Shown here: in pieces, positions 8,940-17,427 of the stretch
How positions within the stretch are numbered: the first letter of the stretch is position 1
Layout of the letters: each line of letters begins with the position of its first letter
NCBI GenBank assembly: GCA_947625585.1
Contig: CANQOZ010000001.1
Location: 1 to 63,434, forward strand
Source of the DNA: an uncultured Eubacteriaceae bacterium
GTDB taxonomy: Bacteria; Bacillota; Clostridia; Eubacteriales; Eubacteriaceae
DNA: 63,434 nucleotides
Direction: 5' to 3'
Notes under the pieces: generated by a model
Database searches by the model: none
What the model was told of the DNA's origin: nothing
The model's input: the letters and a program-made list of their open reading frames with translations, nothing else
Program-made: the position numbers and the translations under genes

Positions 8940-8953
8940 TGTTAACGTTTACA
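8940..8953 (-). promoter_or_regulatory. cre-like operator, site 2 upstream of mgtE copy 2
   Basis: On the minus strand TGTAAACGTTAACA matches the CcpA cre consensus TGWAANCGNTNWCA at every position. It lies about 45 bases downstream of the predicted transcription start, a position where a bound repressor would block elongation. Confidence 0.6.
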
Positions 8954-8997
8954 CTCAATACGTCGACTAAAGTTTTTTCATTCCTTCTTGTAACTTA

Positions 8998-9003
8998 ATT
9001 ATA
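8998..9003 (-). promoter_or_regulatory. Probable -10 element for mgtE copy 2
   Basis: TATAAT on the minus strand, with no good -35 (the T-rich end of the preceding terminator occupies that place). It implies a leader of about 195 bases. Confidence 0.4.
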
Positions 9004-9021
9004 ACAAGTTTTGGTTAAAAT

Positions 9022-9051
9022 AAAAAAAGTAGTCGAGCTAAACTCAACTAC
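9022..9051 (-). terminator. Terminator of the LRR-cobU-SEC-C-amylase-VOC operon
   Basis: On the minus strand GTAGTTGAG pairs with CTCGACTAC (one G-U), followed by TTTTTTTA. It lies 6 bases after the VOC gene stop. Confidence 0.88.
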
Positions 9052-9057
9052 CTTAAC

Positions 9058-9441
9058 TTATTTATTTCGAACAATTTCAATCTTATAACCATCTGGGTCA
9101 GTAATAAAATAGTAATTTTTCTTACCGTTATCTAATCCACTGAGTTCTGTAACATTAAATCCTTGATCTTTATGTTCACTCCAACTTTTTTCTAAATCAT
9201 CAACTGCTAAAGCTAGATGACCATATCCGTTACCTAAATCATAAGGTTCATGGTCATAGTTATAAGTAAGCTCTAGTTCGATTGTTTCATCGGGATCACT
9301 TAAAAAAACAAGATCAAATTTTTGATCCGGTTTCTCCTTCCTTCTTGTTTCATGAAAACCAAAGGCCTTTTTATAAAAATCTAAGGATTGGTCTATATCT
9401 TTTACACGAATCATACTATGAGCAATCTTATATTTACTCAT
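9058..9441 (-). CDS. gloA: VOC family protein, glyoxalase I-like
   Basis: 127 aa, typical of single-chain glyoxalase I. Two beta-alpha-beta-beta-beta repeats carry the metal ligands His8, Glu57, His75 and Glu122, in the same spacing as E. coli GloA. The family isomerises the hemithioacetal of methylglyoxal and a thiol; low-GC bacteria may use a thiol other than glutathione, so the exact thiol is open. It overlaps the amylase stop by 8 bases (ATGAGTAA) and is the last gene of its operon. Methylglyoxal detoxification next to a glycan-degrading enzyme is metabolically reasonable. Confidence 0.85.
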   Translation of the reverse strand: MSKYKIAHSMIRVKDIDQSLDFYKKAFGFHETRRKEKPDQKFDLVFLSDPDETIELELTYNYDHEPYDLGNGYGHLALAVDDLEKSWSEHKDQGFNVTELSGLDNGKKNYYFITDPDGYKIEIVRNK

Positions 9442-11038
9442 TTTCTTTATTTTCCTTATTTTTATTTAAAACTTCTTCACTAATTCCATCAACAACTTTT
9501 TCTTGAGGTTCAATATCGGAATCATCAAAGGAACCATGGTCAAGTCTATACTGACGATTTGCCATTTCTTGTTCATTCATACTTTTACGTGGAACCCAAA
9601 CAGAAACAGAACCACCTGCGCAAGAGAAAACGCCTTTTCCGTCTTCTTTTATGTAAACTGAACCATCCACATTTCCCAGATAATCAATAAATTCTTCCCC
9701 AAAAAATTGTTCACCAATATACATTTCCTTTTGACCACCCACATTATCTGAAAGTAACACAGCTAACCCCGAATTTGGGTGTTCGTCATCTCCTTCACGT
9801 GTAAATCCAACTACATTAAAGTCGTCAAAGTAAGGATATTCCAAACCGTAGGCGTGTTTTTTTCGAAGAAGTAAAAGTTCATCTATACCAGCTACAGGAG
9901 CTAAATAATCATGAGGCATCCCTCTATAATCTCCAAAGAAAACACAAGGTATTCCATATTGCTGAAGTAGAATTATTGCATAAGCGATTGGTTTAAACCA
10001 CGTTTCAACCCAAGACTGTAATGATTCTCCTGGCTGAGTATCATGATTGTCAACGAAAGTAATTGAATTAAATGTTTCAGTTCTAATTAAGGTATTGTCA
10101 AGAATATGAGCCATATCATAATTGCCGCCAGCCTTAGATGCATGTTCAAAGTTAAAGTGAAGAGGAACATCAAAAAGTTGAATTTTATGATCAGAGTCAT
10201 TAATATAACGGATGAGTTTATTAACATCACCTGACCAGTATTCTCCAACTGCTAAAACATGATCCTTTCCCAACTTTTCTTTCATATAGTCTCGCATTTT
10301 CTGGACCCATTCAGCCATAAATGGAAATTTAATATGTTTTACAGCATCTAACCTAAATCCGTCTAGATTAGTTATGGAGCAATACCACCTACCCCAGTTT
10401 AGTAATTCTTCTCTGGTTCTTTCATCATCCATATCCAGATCAGCTCCCATAAGGTAGTCAAAGTTCCCATATTCATCATCAACTGGATTATTCCACTCTT
10501 TTCCAGAGAACCGAAAAATACCTGTTTCGTCTGTTTTTCCATCAAAATCCACTCCACTAAATTGATTCCAATGGAATTCAAAATTACTGTACTTTCCATT
10601 TCTTCCAGGAAAGTTAAAATAGGTATAAGCTTCAATTTCTCTAGCTTTGCCTATCTCCTTTAACCTATCGTCCGGATCTACGGGGGTAGCGTAAGTCTTT
10701 TCAGTACCATCAGCTCCTAACATTTGGTTGATGACTATATCTGCTAAAACAATAATTTCGTTATCTTGAAGAGCTTTTATTGCAGCTAAATATTCATCTT
10801 TAGTCCCATACTTTGTAGCAATAGTACCCTTTTGGTCGAATTCACCTAAATCATAACGGTCATAAACTCCATAACCAACATCGTTTATTCCAGCTGTTCC
10901 TTTATAAGCTGGAGGTAACCATGCCATTGTTATTCCAAGTTCCCTCATTCTTGGAGCATGTTCCCTGATATAATTCCAGTGATTTTGGTCTGCTGGTAAA
11001 TTCCATTCAAAATATTGAATGATTGTTTGATTATCCAT
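9434..11038 (-). CDS. Cytoplasmic alpha-amylase, GH13
   Basis: 534 aa from the ATG at 11038. No signal peptide, so intracellular. The N-terminus MDNQTIIQYFEW is typical of liquefying-type GH13_5 enzymes. The nucleophile is Asp231 (GFRLDAVKH), the acid/base Glu266 (VGEYW) and the third carboxylate Asp333 (FVDNHDT). Region I reads DIVINQ, with Gln105 where most relatives have His. A TTG at 11062 would add eight residues (MREENCLN); the GGAGG at 11053-11057 is 14 bases from the ATG, so the start is not certain. It likely cleaves internal alpha-1,4 bonds in stored or imported glucans. It follows the SEC-C gene directly in the operon. Confidence 0.92.
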   Translation of the reverse strand: MDNQTIIQYFEWNLPADQNHWNYIREHAPRMRELGITMAWLPPAYKGTAGINDVGYGVYDRYDLGEFDQKGTIATKYGTKDEYLAAIKALQDNEIIVLADIVINQMLGADGTEKTYATPVDPDDRLKEIGKAREIEAYTYFNFPGRNGKYSNFEFHWNQFSGVDFDGKTDETGIFRFSGKEWNNPVDDEYGNFDYLMGADLDMDDERTREELLNWGRWYCSITNLDGFRLDAVKHIKFPFMAEWVQKMRDYMKEKLGKDHVLAVGEYWSGDVNKLIRYINDSDHKIQLFDVPLHFNFEHASKAGGNYDMAHILDNTLIRTETFNSITFVDNHDTQPGESLQSWVETWFKPIAYAIILLQQYGIPCVFFGDYRGMPHDYLAPVAGIDELLLLRKKHAYGLEYPYFDDFNVVGFTREGDDEHPNSGLAVLLSDNVGGQKEMYIGEQFFGEEFIDYLGNVDGSVYIKEDGKGVFSCAGGSVSVWVPRKSMNEQEMANRQYRLDHGSFDDSDIEPQEKVVDGISEEVLNKNKENKENE

Positions 11039-11040
11039 GT

Positions 11041-11553
11041 TTAAGCAGTTTTCCTCCCGCAACAGTGCTTATATTTTTTACCGCTACCACACGGACAAGG
11101 TTCATTTCTCCCTATCTTTCTACCCTTGCGGACAGTCCGTCCGTAATGATACTTGTCTTCTATTTCCTGTTGCTTTTCTTTTGAAAAAATTCCATCCCAT
11201 TCTTCTAAACCAAAAAGCCAAGGAGCTTTATTTAAATGCATGTTATAGAGGAGTTTTTCAAAGTCAATGTCTAGTAGAATCTGATCATCTTCCTCATATT
11301 CCGTAAAGTCTTTAACATCATTATTTAAACTGGTTGCAATTCCATCGACAAAACCAATGAATTCATAAGGTTCAACACCATACTTTTCTGCCAGTTCTTT
11401 TATAGTTCCTTCTATTTTATTTTCTTTTGCAGTTAGTATTTGTTTATATATTTCTTCTTCTTTTTTATAGTAGTCAGTCCAAAATCTTCTATCAACGTTT
11501 TTACCATTGGCCTTTTTACTTTGGACTTCTTTCCATTCTTCAAATACGCTCAA
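11041..11553 (-). CDS. SEC-C motif protein
   Basis: 170 aa. Helical body of unknown function, then a C-terminal zinc-binding SEC-C motif: Cys153, Cys155, Cys164 and Cys165 in EPCPCGSGKKYKHCC. The same motif ends SecA and many stand-alone proteins, where it binds Zn2+ and can contact SecB or the ribosome; this protein has no ATPase part. Start is TTG at 11553, supported by AGGAG 7 bases upstream and by a TTGA overlap with the cobU stop. The gene is third in the LRR-cobU operon. Confidence 0.75.
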   Translation of the reverse strand: MSVFEEWKEVQSKKANGKNVDRRFWTDYYKKEEEIYKQILTAKENKIEGTIKELAEKYGVEPYEFIGFVDGIATSLNNDVKDFTEYEEDDQILLDIDFEKLLYNMHLNKAPWLFGLEEWDGIFSKEKQQEIEDKYHYGRTVRKGRKIGRNEPCPCGSGKKYKHCCGRKTA

Positions 11554-12116
11554 TTCTCTTCTCCTTTTATTTTCAACGGAATTCCGGCAATCATAAAGAT
11601 GACTTGATTAGCTTTACTCGCTACTAACTGGTTTATCCTTCCAAGAATATCTCTAAAGTAATTTGCCAGTTTATTATCAGGAACAACTCCCATTCCAACT
11701 TCATTTGAAACAATATAAACATCTTTATCTATAGCCAGATCTAATAGGCTTTCCAATTCTAATTTTATACCATTTTCAATGCTCTCTACATCTCCAGGAG
11801 TGGTATTTTCCCAATCAACCCCTGCTTCTAACATCTGATTCGTAACGAATAATGTTAAACAGTCTAAGAGAATAACTTTGGAGTTATTAAACAAAGCATT
11901 ATTTGATAAACTCTTAAAATTTTTATAAATTTCAATTGTATTCCAGTTTTTAGGACGGCTCTCTTTATGTTTTCTTATTCGGTCTCTCATATCATCATCA
12001 AAAGCAAGAGCAGTTGCAATGAAAACAGTCTGTTTATTCAATTTCTGAACTAACTTTTGAGCATAGTTACTTTTACCGCTTTTAGCTCCGCCCATAATAA
12101 GTGTTAATGTTCCCAT
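11550..12116 (-). CDS. cobU: Adenosylcobinamide kinase/guanylyltransferase CobU
   Basis: 188 aa, the family length. A P-loop GGAKSGKS lies at residues 9-16, followed by the characteristic VFIATALAFDDDMRDRI segment and SNEVGMGVVPDN. CobU phosphorylates adenosylcobinamide and transfers GMP, a late step in cobalamin assembly or cobinamide salvage. No other cobalamin gene lies in the window, so it may serve salvage only. Its ATG overlaps the stop of the upstream LRR gene (TAATG) and its stop overlaps the TTG of the SEC-C gene, indicating translational coupling. Confidence 0.88.
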   Translation of the reverse strand: MGTLTLIMGGAKSGKSNYAQKLVQKLNKQTVFIATALAFDDDMRDRIRKHKESRPKNWNTIEIYKNFKSLSNNALFNNSKVILLDCLTLFVTNQMLEAGVDWENTTPGDVESIENGIKLELESLLDLAIDKDVYIVSNEVGMGVVPDNKLANYFRDILGRINQLVASKANQVIFMIAGIPLKIKGEEN

Positions 12117-13438
12117 TATCCGATTTTACGATCCGCTTCAGCTAGCATGTCAATGTACTTCATTTCAACTTCTAAGCCAAAGACGTCTTGTTCAAATAAA
12201 GAGGTTGCCTGGTTTTGATAATTTTGATTAAATGTCTTAATTGATTCTTCTGCTTTTTGAATGGTATTCCTTTGCTGTTCGGTTAACATAGCATTTTTTT
12301 CTAAATCAATGTATTTATTTAAAAACTCTTTTATTAAATCATCGTTCTTATTAATCATTTTATTAACTTCAACAGCTTTTTCTGGATGTTCATTTTCATA
12401 GAGTCTTAAAATATCTTCATATTGGAGATAGCGTTCAAACTCTTGTTTTATTACAGGATTTTGAATCGAATTTAAGAGTTGTTCATCTTCTGAAGAGAGA
12501 CTACTTTCCTTTAGATCTTTATAATTCTTTTTTTGTTTCCAACCAGTTTGATCTAAGACATAGTCAGTAGAAATCTCAGTTGGATGATCGATGTAATATG
12601 AAAAATAATCTAAAATTTTCTTAGAATCTAAATCGACTAAATTATTTTTATTATTAATAATAGAACGAATAAGATAGAGATCGTCTTCAGGAATTAACTC
12701 TTCAATTAACTGGTTAATAATAAGCTCATTTTCCTTATTAATATAGTTAGGCTCAACTATTGAAGAATCAAAACTTAGGTTTAAACCATTAAGAATGTAT
12801 TTTCCTTTGTAAGGCTCCTGGTTATAAAAAATTTTTTTCCCAACAAGATATTTTAAGAAAACTTTATTAATCTCCTGATTACGATCTTTAGCTAAATCTC
12901 TCGGTAGAAGCTTATTGATTACTTGTCGGATTAAATAAGGATTTATTTCTCCTTTTGGATAAATACGGTCTTTGACCTCACCAAGTTTAAATCTACTTAT
13001 TTTATCTTCAAATTGGTCTAAAAATTTAGTCCTTTTTTCAGTAGCATCTAGTGAAAAGAGATTATTTGGATTCAAGAAGGGGTTATTAGATAAATCCATT
13101 AAAACCAAAGTGTCCTTATTCTTGTATAGATACGGATTATTGTCAGTGTAATTTGGTAATTTTGATATGTTATTATTAGAAAAATTAGCTGTCTGTAGAT
13201 TATTTAAAAATTCAATGCCACTTAGGTCAGTAATACCTAGTCCGCTTGCATTAAGAGTATGAATATTATTTAAATCGTTTAGAGTTAACTTATTTTTAAC
13301 TCCTGTATTTAAACTATTCGCTACGACTTGAGCTAAGTTATGATCGTTAAAGATATCTTTTAGGGTAAATTCAGCAACTGGATTATTTAAGATTTTCTCT
13401 TTAACTTTATTAATTTTTGGTTTGGACGAAAAAAACAT
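12116..13438 (-). CDS. Cytoplasmic leucine-rich-repeat protein, unknown function
   Basis: 440 aa. Residues about 24-50 (FTLKDIFNDHNLAQVVANSL) look like the helical cap of internalin-type LRRs. Three short repeats follow to about residue 125 (HTLNASGLGITDLSGIEFL, LQTANFSNNNISKLPN, LVLMDLSNNPFLNP). The remaining 300 residues are charged and helical and are unfamiliar to me. The last segment (LFEQDVFGLEVEMKYIDML) faintly resembles the end of the XpaC-like proteins. No signal peptide or anchor is present, unlike true internalins. It heads the operon, with GAGGG 8 bases before the ATG. Confidence 0.7.
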   Translation of the reverse strand: MFFSSKPKINKVKEKILNNPVAEFTLKDIFNDHNLAQVVANSLNTGVKNKLTLNDLNNIHTLNASGLGITDLSGIEFLNNLQTANFSNNNISKLPNYTDNNPYLYKNKDTLVLMDLSNNPFLNPNNLFSLDATEKRTKFLDQFEDKISRFKLGEVKDRIYPKGEINPYLIRQVINKLLPRDLAKDRNQEINKVFLKYLVGKKIFYNQEPYKGKYILNGLNLSFDSSIVEPNYINKENELIINQLIEELIPEDDLYLIRSIINNKNNLVDLDSKKILDYFSYYIDHPTEISTDYVLDQTGWKQKKNYKDLKESSLSSEDEQLLNSIQNPVIKQEFERYLQYEDILRLYENEHPEKAVEVNKMINKNDDLIKEFLNKYIDLEKNAMLTEQQRNTIQKAEESIKTFNQNYQNQATSLFEQDVFGLEVEMKYIDMLAEADRKIG

Positions 13439-13531
13439 AGTCCTTCCCTCTTAAAAAAAATATATTTTAATTTTATCTCAAACGATTAAATATTATAGAT
13501 AAATCATGGTTAAAATATTGTTTATTTTAAA

Positions 13532-13540
13532 TGTTATAAT
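13532..13540 (+). promoter_or_regulatory. Extended -10 promoter
   Basis: TGTTATAAT, an extended -10 (TG, one base, TATAAT), 18 bases before the ATG of the gene at 13559, with a weak -35. The divergent LRR operon must have its promoter in the same 120-base gap. Confidence 0.5.
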
Positions 13541-13558
13541 ACACTTCATGGAGTTTTT

Positions 13559-14110
13559 ATGATAATTGAAATAGTTCTAATAATTTTAGGTGTTCTTACC
13601 TTTGGTTTAGGTATTTGGAATTTAATGATCAGTGCTTACATTTGGGGATCTCTTTTCTTAATAGGTGGTCTATGGTCTTTTGCTTTGGGCGTTTATTACC
13701 TTATTCAGGATCGTAAAGCAAAGAAAGCTGCCAAGATTGAAGAGGAACAATCCTTTATGGATGTAGAAATAACACCGGATATTAATGCACCAATTCTAGA
13801 CGAACCAATAATATCATCTGAAGACGTTCCAATAGAAGATAAAACTCAAGAAGAATTAAACGAATTTAACAAAGCTGTTTCCTTCACTAATGATGTTATC
13901 CCGGAATCTTCTATCAACACTCAAAGTCTAGACGAAATCGAAGTCGATTTAACACCAAAATCTAACGAAGTAGACCGTAATGTTGAAGTTATTCAGGATC
14001 TTGTTGTTGTTGAAGATGAACCGGAACAGACCGTAGAAAGTGTAGACGAAGAAGATATTAACCTGGATGATGAAGAAATCAAAGACAGTGACGTTAAATT
14101 TGAAAACTGA
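13559..14110 (+). CDS. Small membrane protein with acidic C-terminal tail
   Basis: 183 aa. Two membrane helices (about 4-24 and 28-50) form a hairpin, then QDRKAKKAAK marks a cytosolic positive patch. The rest is a disordered, strongly acidic tail (many Glu and Asp, ending EDINLDDEEIKDSDVKFEN). I do not recognise the family. GGAG lies 5 bases before the ATG. It is followed after 17 bases by the pepV-like gene and probably shares its transcript. Confidence 0.7.
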   Translation: MIIEIVLIILGVLTFGLGIWNLMISAYIWGSLFLIGGLWSFALGVYYLIQDRKAKKAAKIEEEQSFMDVEITPDINAPILDEPIISSEDVPIEDKTQEELNEFNKAVSFTNDVIPESSINTQSLDEIEVDLTPKSNEVDRNVEVIQDLVVVEDEPEQTVESVDEEDINLDDEEIKDSDVKFEN

Positions 14111-14127
14111 CCAGTGAAAGGAAAAAC

Positions 14128-15417
14128 ATGAAGGTCAAAGGCAAAAACAGTTTAACTTTTGAAAGCCAGGAAGAAGTTTTAAAACAACTACAAAAATTGC
14201 TTCAACTTGATACGACAAACGGAGATGCTGGAGAAATAACAGAAGAAGCTCCTTTAGGCGAACGCATTAACGATGCTATAAACTTAGTGCTTGATTTAGG
14301 AGAATCTTTTGGTTTTAGATCAAAGAACTTGGATGGTTACAGCGGCTGGGCTGAAATTGGACCAGAAGATAGTGATGAGTTAATAGGAATTATGGCTCAT
14401 GTTGATACGGTTCCTGTAGGAGATGATTGGGATTATGAACCGTTCGATTTGACAATTGACGACGGCAAAATGTACGGTCGTGGAACAAATGATGATAAAG
14501 GACCAGTCATCGCTACTCTATATGCTATGAAAGCTGTTGAAGATTCAGATGAAGATCTATCAAAAAGAGTTCGTTTAATTATTGGTGGTGATGAAGAAGC
14601 TGGCGATTGGAGATGTCTCGAACGCTATAAAGAAACAGAAGATATACCGGATGCTTCATTCTCACCAGATGCTGTTTATCCAGTTATCTTTGCTGAAAAG
14701 GGTATCCTTCACTTAACATTTATTAAAAAGTCAGATGAAGGTGATGACTTAACATTAAAATCTGGAACAGTAGTTAATATGGTTCCTGATTTAGCTAAAG
14801 CTACATTTAATGGAAAAGAATATACTGAAACTGGTGTAGCTTCCCATGCAATGGAACCAGAAGCTGGTGAAAATGCTCTATTAAAATTAGGTAAAACTTT
14901 AAAAGATGCTGGAGCACAACATCCATTCTTAGATCTACTCGAAATTGCTAACAATGAAGATTTAGACATAGTTATGTCTGACGATGTTTCAGGAGATTTA
15001 ACATATAATCCAGCTATTGGTTACGTAGATGAAAATGGTTCGTTTTTAAAGAGTGATATTCGTTACCCTGTAACTTTTAATTCTGACGAAATAGTTGAAA
15101 GAATTAAAGCTAAGGTAGAACCTTTAGGTTATGAAGTAATAGTCGATGGTGACGTTGAACCTTTATACGTAGAAAAGGATTCAGAATTAGTTAAAACTTT
15201 AGTTGATGTCTTTAATGAAGATACTGGACTAAATGAAGAACCAATTGCAATGGGCGGTGGTACTTACGCTCGTGCATTTGACAATGCAGTCGCTTTTGGT
15301 ATTTTGTTCCCTGGTGAACCGGATATGTGCCATCAAAGGAATGAATATTGGCCATTAGAAGACTTAGAAAGTAATATGCATATTATCGCTGATGCTATAC
15401 TTGCATTAGCAAAATAA
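14128..15417 (+). CDS. pepV: M20 family dipeptidase, PepV/Sapep type
   Basis: 429 aa. Zinc-site residues fit the PepV pattern: His91 and Asp93 (AHVDTVPVG), bridging Asp122 (GRGTNDDKGP), Glu156/Glu157 (GGDEEAG), Asp181 (SPDAVYP) and a late His in MCHQRNEYW. PepV enzymes are cytosolic, two-metal dipeptidases of broad specificity. The OPT peptide transporter is encoded 19 bases downstream, so peptides imported by one are probably hydrolysed by the other. AAAGGA precedes the start. Confidence 0.9.
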   Translation: MKVKGKNSLTFESQEEVLKQLQKLLQLDTTNGDAGEITEEAPLGERINDAINLVLDLGESFGFRSKNLDGYSGWAEIGPEDSDELIGIMAHVDTVPVGDDWDYEPFDLTIDDGKMYGRGTNDDKGPVIATLYAMKAVEDSDEDLSKRVRLIIGGDEEAGDWRCLERYKETEDIPDASFSPDAVYPVIFAEKGILHLTFIKKSDEGDDLTLKSGTVVNMVPDLAKATFNGKEYTETGVASHAMEPEAGENALLKLGKTLKDAGAQHPFLDLLEIANNEDLDIVMSDDVSGDLTYNPAIGYVDENGSFLKSDIRYPVTFNSDEIVERIKAKVEPLGYEVIVDGDVEPLYVEKDSELVKTLVDVFNEDTGLNEEPIAMGGGTYARAFDNAVAFGILFPGEPDMCHQRNEYWPLEDLESNMHIIADAILALAK

Positions 15418-15436
15418 TAAAATTTAAGGAGTTATT

Positions 15437-17380
15437 ATGGACAACAAAGATACTGATTTCAAGCCTTATATTCCGGCTGAAAAAAGTGTCGATGAAATGA
15501 CTGCTACCTCTATTATACTTGGTATTATTCTAGCCATCGTTTTTGGTGCAGCTAATGCTTATTTAGGACTAAGAGTAGGTTTAACCATTTCTGCTTCTAT
15601 TCCTGCAGCAGTTATTTCAATGGGCGTTATTCGAGTTATTCTTAAAAAGGATTCTATCCTAGAGAATAACATGGTTCAAACGATTGGTTCCGCTGGTGAA
15701 TCAGTTGCTGCTGGTGCTATTTTTACATTACCAGCTCTGTTTATCTGGTCCACTCAGTGGGGAACAAATCCACCATCAATTCTTGAAATTGCAATCATCG
15801 CTTTAGCTGGTGGTTTCTTAGGCGTTTTGTTTATGATTCCACTACGTCAAGCGCTTATCGTTAAAGAACATGGTAAGCTAAAGTATCCTGAAGGAACAGC
15901 TTGTGCTGAAGTTTTACTAGCTGGAGAAAGTGGTGGAGCTTCTGCTAAGAGCGTTTTCACCGGTTTAGGTGTAGCTGCTGTATTTAAGTTTGTTTCAGAC
16001 GGTATGTATTTATTCCCTTCTGAAATTTCTTATGATATCCCAATTTATAAGGGATCCGCTTTTGGTACATCTGTACTACCAGCCCTACTTGGAGTTGGTT
16101 ATATATGCGGAACTGAAGTTTCAGCCTACATGTTAGCTGGTGGTGTTCTAGCATGGTTAGCTTTAATGCCAGCTATTGCTCAATTTGGTGGAACTAGTAC
16201 CATCTTCCCAAGTGATATACCAATTGCACAAATGGCACCGGATGAAATTTGGTCTAATTATGTTCGTTATATTGGTGCTGGTGCTGTTGCAACTGGTGGT
16301 ATTTTATCTCTCATCAAATCATTACCTTTAATTGTCACAACTTTTAGAGATGCAATGAAAGACTTCTCTTTGAAGGGATCTCAATCAACCTTAAGAACTG
16401 AATCAGATATCGACATGAAATGGGTTCTACTTTTAGTTCTTATCAGTATTCTAGTTCTATGGTTAATTCCAGCTGTACCAGTTAACTTCCTGGGAGCTAT
16501 TATGATCGCTATCTTCGGTTTCTTCTTTGCAACCGTTTCTGCTAGAATTGTTGGTTTGATTGGTAGTTCTAACAACCCAATTTCTGGTATAACAATAGCA
16601 ACCTTACTTTTAACTACAGCAATCTTTAAAGCTACTGGATTAACCGGGCATTCAGGGATGAATGCTGCAATTGCTGTTGGTTCAATCATTGCTGTTATAG
16701 CTGCTATCTCTGGTGATACATCTCAAGACTTAAAAACCGGTTTCATTGTAGGTGCTACTCCTAAGAAACAGCAAATAGGTGAATTAATTGGGGTTGTTGC
16801 TTCTGCTGTTGTAATCGGTGGTGTTTTATACTTACTAAATAGTGCATGGGGATTTGGATCTGCTGAATTACCAGCTCCACAAGCTAGCTTAATGCAGATT
16901 GTTGTTGAAGGTGTTATGAATGCTAATTTACCATGGGTACTGGTATTCATTGGTGTTTTCGTAGCTATCTCCATTGAACTTTTAGGAATTCCTGTCATGC
17001 CTGTAGCTGTAGGAATGTACTTACCAGTACAAACTTCTGCTGCTATCATGATCGGTGGTGTTGTTCGCTGGGTTGTTGAAAAATGGCCTAATGTCAGTGA
17101 AGGTGAAAAGAGTGGAATGATCAACTCATGCTTGCTTTATTCTTCAGGAATGATCGCTGGAGAAGGTGTAGTTGGTATTCTATTAGCCGTATTAGCTATT
17201 ATTCCAGTTGGTGCTGGTACTTTAGCTGACGTTGTTGATATTTCAAAATACTTCTCACTAGGAGACATCGGCTCTATTGTTTTCTGTGCTTTGATGGTAG
17301 CATCAATGTTCTACTTTGCTGTAAAGGGGAAACATGGCGGAATTGATGATGGAGCTATGAAGGGCGAACTTGTTGACTAA
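15437..17380 (+). CDS. OPT family oligopeptide transporter
   Basis: 647 aa, about 14-16 membrane helices, the normal size for bacterial OPT carriers. Signatures include GAANAYLGLRVGLTISASIP near the N-terminus, KYPEGTACAEVL, and the SGDTSQDLKTG loop. Bacterial OPT proteins are proton-coupled importers of oligopeptides or metal chelates. Placement after a dipeptidase gene favours peptides. AAGGAG precedes the ATG. A strong terminator follows. Confidence 0.92.
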   Translation: MDNKDTDFKPYIPAEKSVDEMTATSIILGIILAIVFGAANAYLGLRVGLTISASIPAAVISMGVIRVILKKDSILENNMVQTIGSAGESVAAGAIFTLPALFIWSTQWGTNPPSILEIAIIALAGGFLGVLFMIPLRQALIVKEHGKLKYPEGTACAEVLLAGESGGASAKSVFTGLGVAAVFKFVSDGMYLFPSEISYDIPIYKGSAFGTSVLPALLGVGYICGTEVSAYMLAGGVLAWLALMPAIAQFGGTSTIFPSDIPIAQMAPDEIWSNYVRYIGAGAVATGGILSLIKSLPLIVTTFRDAMKDFSLKGSQSTLRTESDIDMKWVLLLVLISILVLWLIPAVPVNFLGAIMIAIFGFFFATVSARIVGLIGSSNNPISGITIATLLLTTAIFKATGLTGHSGMNAAIAVGSIIAVIAAISGDTSQDLKTGFIVGATPKKQQIGELIGVVASAVVIGGVLYLLNSAWGFGSAELPAPQASLMQIVVEGVMNANLPWVLVFIGVFVAISIELLGIPVMPVAVGMYLPVQTSAAIMIGGVVRWVVEKWPNVSEGEKSGMINSCLLYSSGMIAGEGVVGILLAVLAIIPVGAGTLADVVDISKYFSLGDIGSIVFCALMVASMFYFAVKGKHGGIDDGAMKGELVD

Positions 17381-17391
17381 TGAATTTAATC

Positions 17392-17426
17392 AAAATGGTT
17401 ACGGAAACGTAGCCATTTTTTAATTT
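17392..17426 (+). terminator. Strong terminator of the pepV-OPT operon
   Basis: AAAATGGTTACG and CGTAGCCATTTT form a 12-bp stem (one G-U) around a GAAA tetraloop, then TTAATTTT. It ends two bases before the ATG of the PqqD-like gene. Confidence 0.92.
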
Positions 17427-17427
17427 T

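Noticed and set aside
8795..8990. Mini-ORFs (4 and 10 codons) in the mgtE copy 2 leader
   Set aside because: The ribosome site of the first touches its ATG and the second has none; too weak to call.
16381..17124. Antisense ORFs within the OPT transporter gene
   Set aside because: Shadows of a membrane protein gene, without start signals or known motifs.
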